Of a DNA stretch of 36,666 nucleotides, positions 32,464 through 36,666 are shown one piece after another; position 1 is the first letter of the stretch; each line of letters opens with the position of its first letter. Both the position numbers and the translations under genes were made by a program. The notes beneath the pieces are model-generated. The model was not told the origin of the DNA and made no database searches. It worked only from the letters and a program-made list of their open reading frames with translations. The stretch comes from Paracoccaceae bacterium (GTDB lineage: Bacteria > Pseudomonadota > Alphaproteobacteria > Rhodobacterales > Rhodobacteraceae), in the NCBI GenBank assembly GCA_019090795.1, contig JAHRVG010000051.1, positions 1 to 36,666 of the forward strand, in the 5' to 3' direction.

Positions 32464-33281
32464 AACAACGCCTTTCGCAGCATGTTCACTGCCACCAGAA
32501 TCAGAAAAAAAGCGAACACACGTTTGAGCGGCTTGGGGTCCATGGAATGGGCGATTTTGACGCCAATCGGCGCGGTCATCAGGGTCATGCAAATGACAAC
32601 CAGAAAAGCTACCAGATTGACATAGCCAACAGTGAAGGGGGGCAGGTTTTCCAAAGGTGGTTTCGCGATCAAAAAGCCGAGAACCGATGGCACCGCGATG
32701 ATCACTCCAAAGCCTGCGGCGGTGGCCACCGCGCGGTGGATCGGGATGGCGTAAAGTGACATCAGGGGCACGCCAAAGCTGCCACCGCCAATGCCCATCA
32801 GCACCGACATAAACCCCAGAACCGGGCTGGCGATGGCACGTTTTACGCCGGTTGGCATCTGCGCACCCAGCCGCCAGTGCTCCTTGCCAAAACCAAGGTA
32901 GAGGCCAACGCAAATGCCCAGAACCCCGAAAACCGCCGTCAGGGTGGAACTGCGCAATTCGGTGGCGGCAAACACTCCGATCAGCGCACCAATGGCGATG
33001 CCGATGGCCCATCCCCGCAGTACATCCCAATCCACGGCACCCTTTTTGTTATGCGACAGAACCGAGCGTACAGAGGTGAAAATGATGGTCGCAAGCGACG
33101 TTGCGAGGCAGATTTGCATCAATTGAGGATTGTCATAACCGAGACTGGAAAAGGCATAGAAAAACGCGGGAACCAGAATAATACCGCCGCCCACGCCCAG
33201 CAATCCCGCCATTACACCGGCGAATGCGCCAATCACAGCGAGCAGGATCAGCATCGGCAAGGCGGTCATCAGATCGGGCAT
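32460..33281 (-). CDS. TauE/SafE-family membrane transporter
   Basis: A 273-residue protein with about eight membrane segments. It has the two family repeats, each with a glycine-rich turn: AGVMAGLLGVGGGIILVPAF and GFMSVLMGIGGGSFGVPLMS. Members move sulfur-containing organic anions such as sulfite or sulfoacetate; the substrate here is unknown. It lies 4 bases after dusA in the same operon, an unrelated pairing. It converges on the aspartyl protease gene with no room for a terminator. Confidence 0.88.
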   Translation of the reverse strand: MPDLMTALPMLILLAVIGAFAGVMAGLLGVGGGIILVPAFFYAFSSLGYDNPQLMQICLATSLATIIFTSVRSVLSHNKKGAVDWDVLRGWAIGIAIGALIGVFAATELRSSTLTAVFGVLGICVGLYLGFGKEHWRLGAQMPTGVKRAIASPVLGFMSVLMGIGGGSFGVPLMSLYAIPIHRAVATAAGFGVIIAVPSVLGFLIAKPPLENLPPFTVGYVNLVAFLVVICMTLMTAPIGVKIAHSMDPKPLKRVFAFFLILVAVNMLRKALF

Positions 33282-33285
33282 GGCG

Positions 33286-34281
33286 TTAGCTTTCTTTCAG
33301 GCGGGTAATGTGGCTCAGGGCCTCTTGTACAACTTCCGGGCCAGCGTTGGCTTCATGGGATTTCTCGGACAAGACACGGCGCCAGATACGTGCACCGGGA
33401 CGGCCCAGAAACAGCCCCAGCATATGACGGGTAATCTGGTTCAGACGCCCACCTTTGGCAAGATGTCTTTCGATATAGGGCAGCATTTGAATGACGACCT
33501 GTTCGACGTTGGTGTCACTATGGGTTTGAAAAATACGCCGATCTGCACTGGTCAAGATACTGGCCGGATCGTGATAGGCCGCGCGCCCGATCATCACCCC
33601 GTCCAGCCCTTTATCAAGCTGCTCCAGCGCAAGGTCCAGAGAAGAAATTCCGCCGTTCAGGATGATTTCAAGTGCCGGAAACTGGGCTTTCATCCGGTGC
33701 ACCAAATTATAATCAAGGGGCGGGATATCTCTGTTTTCTTTCGGGCTTAGCCCGTCCAGCCACGCCATTCTTGCATGAATTGTGAAAGAATTGACCCCGC
33801 GTGCCGAAACCGTTTGCAGGAAGTCGGGCAGGATTTCCGCAGGTTTTTGCCGGTCCACCCCGATGCGACATTTCACGGTGATCTGGGCCGCGCCCGCGGC
33901 CTCGATCATCGCCTGAACACAGTCGCCGACCAGTGCCGGTTCTTGCATCAAAATGGCCCCGAAACGCCCAGATTGAACCCGATCAGAGGGGCAGCCAACG
34001 TTCAAATTGACCTCGCGATAGCCATATTCAACCGCAATCGCGGTGGCTTGCGCTAGCTGATCCGGCTCTGCTCCGCCCAATTGCAACGCCACCGGCTGTT
34101 CAGCCGGATCAAACCCAAGCAGCCGATCCCGATCACCGTGGATCACCGCCATAGCAGTGACCATTTCCGTGTAAAGCAACACCTCGCGCGACAGCAAACG
34201 GTGCAGATAGCGACAGTGGCGATCCGTCCAGTCCATCATCGGTGCAACGCTCAGGCGTCTGTTTATCGGCTTCGTATTCAT
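33286..34281 (-). CDS. dusA: tRNA-dihydrouridine synthase A
   Basis: A 331-residue FMN enzyme that reduces uridines 20/20a in the tRNA D-loop. Signatures: RLSVAPMMDWTDRHCRYLHR, LNVGCPSDRVQSGRFGA with the catalytic cysteine, VKCRIGVD, FTIHARMAWLDGLSPKENR and the FMN-phosphate loop MIGRAAYHDP. ATG 34281 is preferred; a GTG 4 codons earlier is possible. It follows the helicase gene by about 36 bases in the same direction and is followed by the TauE/SafE gene. Confidence 0.93.
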   Translation of the reverse strand: MNTKPINRRLSVAPMMDWTDRHCRYLHRLLSREVLLYTEMVTAMAVIHGDRDRLLGFDPAEQPVALQLGGAEPDQLAQATAIAVEYGYREVNLNVGCPSDRVQSGRFGAILMQEPALVGDCVQAMIEAAGAAQITVKCRIGVDRQKPAEILPDFLQTVSARGVNSFTIHARMAWLDGLSPKENRDIPPLDYNLVHRMKAQFPALEIILNGGISSLDLALEQLDKGLDGVMIGRAAYHDPASILTSADRRIFQTHSDTNVEQVVIQMLPYIERHLAKGGRLNQITRHMLGLFLGRPGARIWRRVLSEKSHEANAGPEVVQEALSHITRLKES

Positions 34282-34317
34282 CAGTTCCGACACATACAGC
34301 AGTTCACGCCCAACCCG

Positions 34318-36144
34318 CTAGGGTTTCTTGCGTCCTTTGCCGGACGGTATTTTCTGATCAGCCGCAGCTTTGGCACGACGGGCTTTGTTTTTCTTGCTGT
34401 TGGGCTTGCCCGCAGGCGTTGGAGCGCTGGTGTTCTTGGGCTTTTTCTTGCGTGGCGTCGGTGCATCATCCCAATCAATCGGTGCGCTATCCGATTTTGT
34501 TTTTGGCTTGCCCCTTGGGGGTTTGCGATCCCGTTGGCGCGCGGAAAAACTGGGGCGCGGCGTATTGGCCAAAGCTGGCGGATTATCGAGTTGGGTAACA
34601 ATGCCGCCCTCAAGGCGCATGTTTTTGCCTATTGCCGCAAGGAAGGTTTTGACGCTGCCCTTGCTGATTTCTACATAGGATTCTGTATCCGCCACGCGGA
34701 TCGCGCCGATATCTTCTTTGCTAATGTTCCCGGCCTTGCATAGCATCGGTAAAATGCGGCGCGGCTCAGCGCGATTTTTACGCCCGCCAGAGATTGAGAA
34801 CCATACACTCCCGCCGAAATTGGCGCGTGGTTTTGGCGGCCCGTCACTGCCTGCTGGCGAGAGTTCTTCGGGTGCGGAATGTTTAGCGGTATAGAGCCGC
34901 AGGTAGGCGGCGGCGATTTGATCGACGCTAAAGCTGTTGACCAAGTTTTGCACCGGGGTGATTTCCGAATCAGTAATCTGTTGCAGCCAAGTGGCGTCTT
35001 CCAGAATGCGTTGTTGATCGCGCACCCGCACTTCAGTTGCCGAGGGGGCTTCGCACCACTGGGCCTCGACCTTGGCGGATTTCAAAATGCGTTCGGATTT
35101 GCGCCGTGCCTTGGGTGGCACAATCAGGGCGCTAACACCTTTGCGCCCGGCCCTGCCGGTGCGCCCGGACCTGTGCAACAGGGTTTCGTGGCTTGAAGGT
35201 AATTCCGCATGTACCACCAGATCAAGGCTGGGCAGGTCAATACCGCGCGCCGCCACATCCGTGGCCACACAGACCCGCGCACGCCCATCGCGCATCGCTT
35301 GCAGGGCGTGGGTACGCTCGTTCTGGGACAGCTCTCCGGACAAAGCCACCACGGCAAAGCCACGGTTTAACAGGCGGGTAGTCAGGCGATTCACCATGGC
35401 GCGGGTATTACAAAACACCAGCGCATTCGGGGCCTCATAGTAACGCAACACGTTGATAATAGCGTTTTCGCCATCCCGTACAGAAACATTCATGGCACGG
35501 TATGTAATATCGGTATGCTGGGATTTTTCCGCCAGCGTCGTCACCCGAACTGCGTTTTTCTGGTAGCTTTTGGCCAGTGTCGCAATGGCGCGCGGCACAG
35601 TAGCCGAGAACATCAGGGTGCGGCGCTGGTCAGGGGCTTCACCGAGGATAAACTCCAGATCCTCGCGAAAACCGAGATCAAGCATCTCGTCTGCCTCATC
35701 CAACACAACCGCCCGCAGGGTGCCCATTTCGAGCGACCCGCGCATGATGTGATCGCGCAACCGCCCCGGTGTAGCAACAACGATATGGGCACCGCGCGCC
35801 AAGGCACGGCGCTCGTCACGCATATCCATCCCCCCCACACAAGAGGCAACAACAGCCCCTGTCTGTGCATAAAGCCACGCCAGTTCGCGTTTTACCTGCA
35901 AGGCCAGCTCGCGCGTTGGTGCGATGATCAACGCCAGCGGGCTGGAAGCCTTGGAAAATTTCTCGGCCTCGCCTAACAAGGTTGGTGCAATAGCAAGACC
36001 AAAACCAACAGTCTTGCCGGAACCGGTTTGGGCTGAAACCAGCAGGTCGGCATCCCCGATTTCAGGTTCGGTAACGGCCTCCTGTACGGGGGTCAGTTTA
36101 TCATATCCACGGGCTTGAAGCGCGTCAGCGAGGGCTTGTTTCAC
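34318..36144 (-). CDS. DEAD-box RNA helicase with DbpA-type RNA-binding domain
   Basis: A 608-residue ATP-dependent RNA helicase. Motifs: the Q-motif region LTPVQEAV, Walker A AQTGSGKT (38-45), PTRELALQ, TPGRLRDHI, DEAD (149-152), SAT (180-182), and the second-domain ATDVAARGIDLP and HRSGRTGRAG. A DbpA-like RNA-binding domain follows (about 445-510, SVWFSISGGRKNRAEPRRIL). The tail of about 70 residues is rich in Lys, Pro and Arg (KPPRGKPKTKSD). Such enzymes act in ribosome assembly or cold adaptation. The start is GTG, as an in-frame stop lies 5 codons upstream; no strong ribosome site. It leads the helicase-dusA-TauE group. Confidence 0.92.
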   Translation of the reverse strand: MKQALADALQARGYDKLTPVQEAVTEPEIGDADLLVSAQTGSGKTVGFGLAIAPTLLGEAEKFSKASSPLALIIAPTRELALQVKRELAWLYAQTGAVVASCVGGMDMRDERRALARGAHIVVATPGRLRDHIMRGSLEMGTLRAVVLDEADEMLDLGFREDLEFILGEAPDQRRTLMFSATVPRAIATLAKSYQKNAVRVTTLAEKSQHTDITYRAMNVSVRDGENAIINVLRYYEAPNALVFCNTRAMVNRLTTRLLNRGFAVVALSGELSQNERTHALQAMRDGRARVCVATDVAARGIDLPSLDLVVHAELPSSHETLLHRSGRTGRAGRKGVSALIVPPKARRKSERILKSAKVEAQWCEAPSATEVRVRDQQRILEDATWLQQITDSEITPVQNLVNSFSVDQIAAAYLRLYTAKHSAPEELSPAGSDGPPKPRANFGGSVWFSISGGRKNRAEPRRILPMLCKAGNISKEDIGAIRVADTESYVEISKGSVKTFLAAIGKNMRLEGGIVTQLDNPPALANTPRPSFSARQRDRKPPRGKPKTKSDSAPIDWDDAPTPRKKKPKNTSAPTPAGKPNSKKNKARRAKAAADQKIPSGKGRKKP

Positions 36145-36281
36145 GGTTTTACAGCTTTATTTGGTCAGCGGGGAAGGGCGAAATTACGGCACCTATATCT
36201 TTTCGCAGCCAATGTATAGGGCGATCGTCTTTTATTGTGGGAATCTCTTGCGGCGTTAACAATTCGACCAAAACGAACACT
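36145..36281. other. Upstream region of the helicase gene
   Basis: These 137 AT-richer bases separate the helicase start from a hydrolase remnant. They should hold the helicase promoter, but I find no well-spaced -35/-10 pair. No gene is seen. Confidence 0.35.
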
Positions 36282-36458
36282 TTAACTGGCGAAAAAGCTT
36301 TCCAGCATTGTAATCGCACTTTGTGATGTAAATGTCGGCGCATGGCCACAGTTCTCAAAGATATGATACTGCGGCTTTGGCCCAGAAAACCGCATCATCC
36401 GTAGCTGCAATAATAGTTTTGCAGAAATGTTGGGATACTCACAGGGTGAATTTCCCAC
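36282..36458 (-). pseudogene. C-terminal remnant of an alpha/beta hydrolase
   Basis: On the minus strand a 58-codon open frame ends in GPKPQYHIFENCGHAP followed by TFTSQSAITMLESFFAS and a stop. GHAP with the catalytic histidine, a preceding beta strand and a final amphipathic helix is the usual end of an alpha/beta hydrolase. The rest of the enzyme (nucleophile elbow, HG oxyanion motif) is absent: a stop codon lies just upstream at 36459-36461, and the next 40 bases lead into another gene's end. I read it as a decayed gene fragment. Confidence 0.55.
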
Positions 36459-36501
36459 TCAGAACCAGCCCTTTGGCGCATAGGCCCTGCATGCTTTCCT
36501 G

Positions 36502-36632
36502 TCAGATTTCGACGTTTTCAGGACGGGAAGTGGCTTGCGGTATTGTTAGCCCAGTCTTTTGACGACCAAGCTGGTACATCACCCATGTTGGGATCAACGC
36601 GATCAGAAAGACAACAGTAATAAGTAAAAAAC
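36502..36632 (-). CDS. C-terminal end of an unidentified membrane protein (cut by the right edge)
   Basis: The minus-strand frame from the last genomic base to a TGA at 36502 encodes about 43 residues. It holds a hydrophobic helix (FLLITVVFLIALIPTWVMYQ) followed by a polar tail (LGRQKTGLTIPQATSRPENV, then EI). This looks like the last membrane helix of a protein with a short soluble tail. The family cannot be told from so little. The gene is truncated because the sequence runs into an adapter at 36633. Confidence 0.55.
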
Positions 36633-36665
36633 CTGTCTCTTATACACATCTGACGCTGCCGACGA
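36633..36665 (+). other. Nextera transposase adapter (library artefact)
   Basis: The 33 bases begin with the 19-base Tn5 mosaic end (CTGTCTCTTATACACATCT) and continue with GACGCTGCCGACGA. This is the reverse complement of the Illumina Nextera read-1 transposase adapter. One extra base follows at the edge. It is not genomic, so any reading frame crossing 36633 is false. Confidence 0.97.
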
Positions 36666-36666
36666 A

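Noticed and set aside
36149-36358. 69-codon minus-strand frame upstream of the helicase
   Set aside because: It overlaps the hydrolase remnant in another frame, shows no motif and has no convincing ribosome site.

Overview
The window reads as a chromosomal segment of an alphaproteobacterium of the order Rhodobacterales (Roseobacter/Paracoccaceae type). This call is by recognition, not by search. It rests on the run erpA-dgt-argS-SPOR-nagZ-scpA-scpB, a DksA that has lost three of its four zinc cysteines, DUF2927 and DUF1289 proteins, the CcmI/RuvX pair, heterotetrameric sarcosine oxidase, and a textbook Irr-type iron control element. Coding density is high, with many ATGA overlaps. I see no rRNA, tRNA, CRISPR array or intact insertion sequence.

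Left part (1-5300): the 5' end of an mbfA-like iron exporter runs off the left edge on the minus strand, with an ICE palindrome over its -10 box. It diverges from pyrC (pyrimidine synthesis). pyrC converges, across a two-way terminator, on preT-preA (reductive pyrimidine breakdown), which has a RutR-like palindrome upstream. xth follows, then about 390 bp without a gene that holds a chain of small hairpins.

Core block (5300-14300): erpA diverges from dgt. Then come argS, a SPOR protein, nagZ, scpA and scpB (translationally coupled), a 70-residue basic protein, an FAD monooxygenase and dksA. A strong terminator sits directly against the ribosome binding site of the monooxygenase.

Middle (14400-20400): a plus-strand operon of MoxR ATPase, short GNAT protein, DUF2927 lipoprotein, 56-residue membrane protein and CoxE-type VWA protein, followed by a cytochrome P450 and a small M48 protease. 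The MoxR-to-VWA unit is the best candidate here for an uncharacterised multi-component system.

20400-24400: a BLUF-like protein that lacks the photocycle glutamine overlaps tail to tail with a PIN-domain gene coupled to an rlmI-like methyltransferase. A lipoprotein with its own terminator follows.

23900-29570: a minus-strand sarcosine oxidase operon, soxB-(fosA-like)-soxD-soxA-soxG. It makes glycine, 5,10-methylenetetrahydrofolate and H2O2 from sarcosine, and it holds an apparently intact FosA-type glutathione transferase between soxB and soxD.

Right part (29800-36666): ccmI-ruvX-DUF1289-aspartyl protease on the plus strand converge on a minus-strand helicase-dusA-TauE/SafE group. Upstream of the helicase lie an alpha/beta-hydrolase remnant and the C-terminal end of an unidentified membrane protein. 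The last 34 bases are a Nextera transposase adapter plus one base, so the right edge is a library artefact and not genome sequence.
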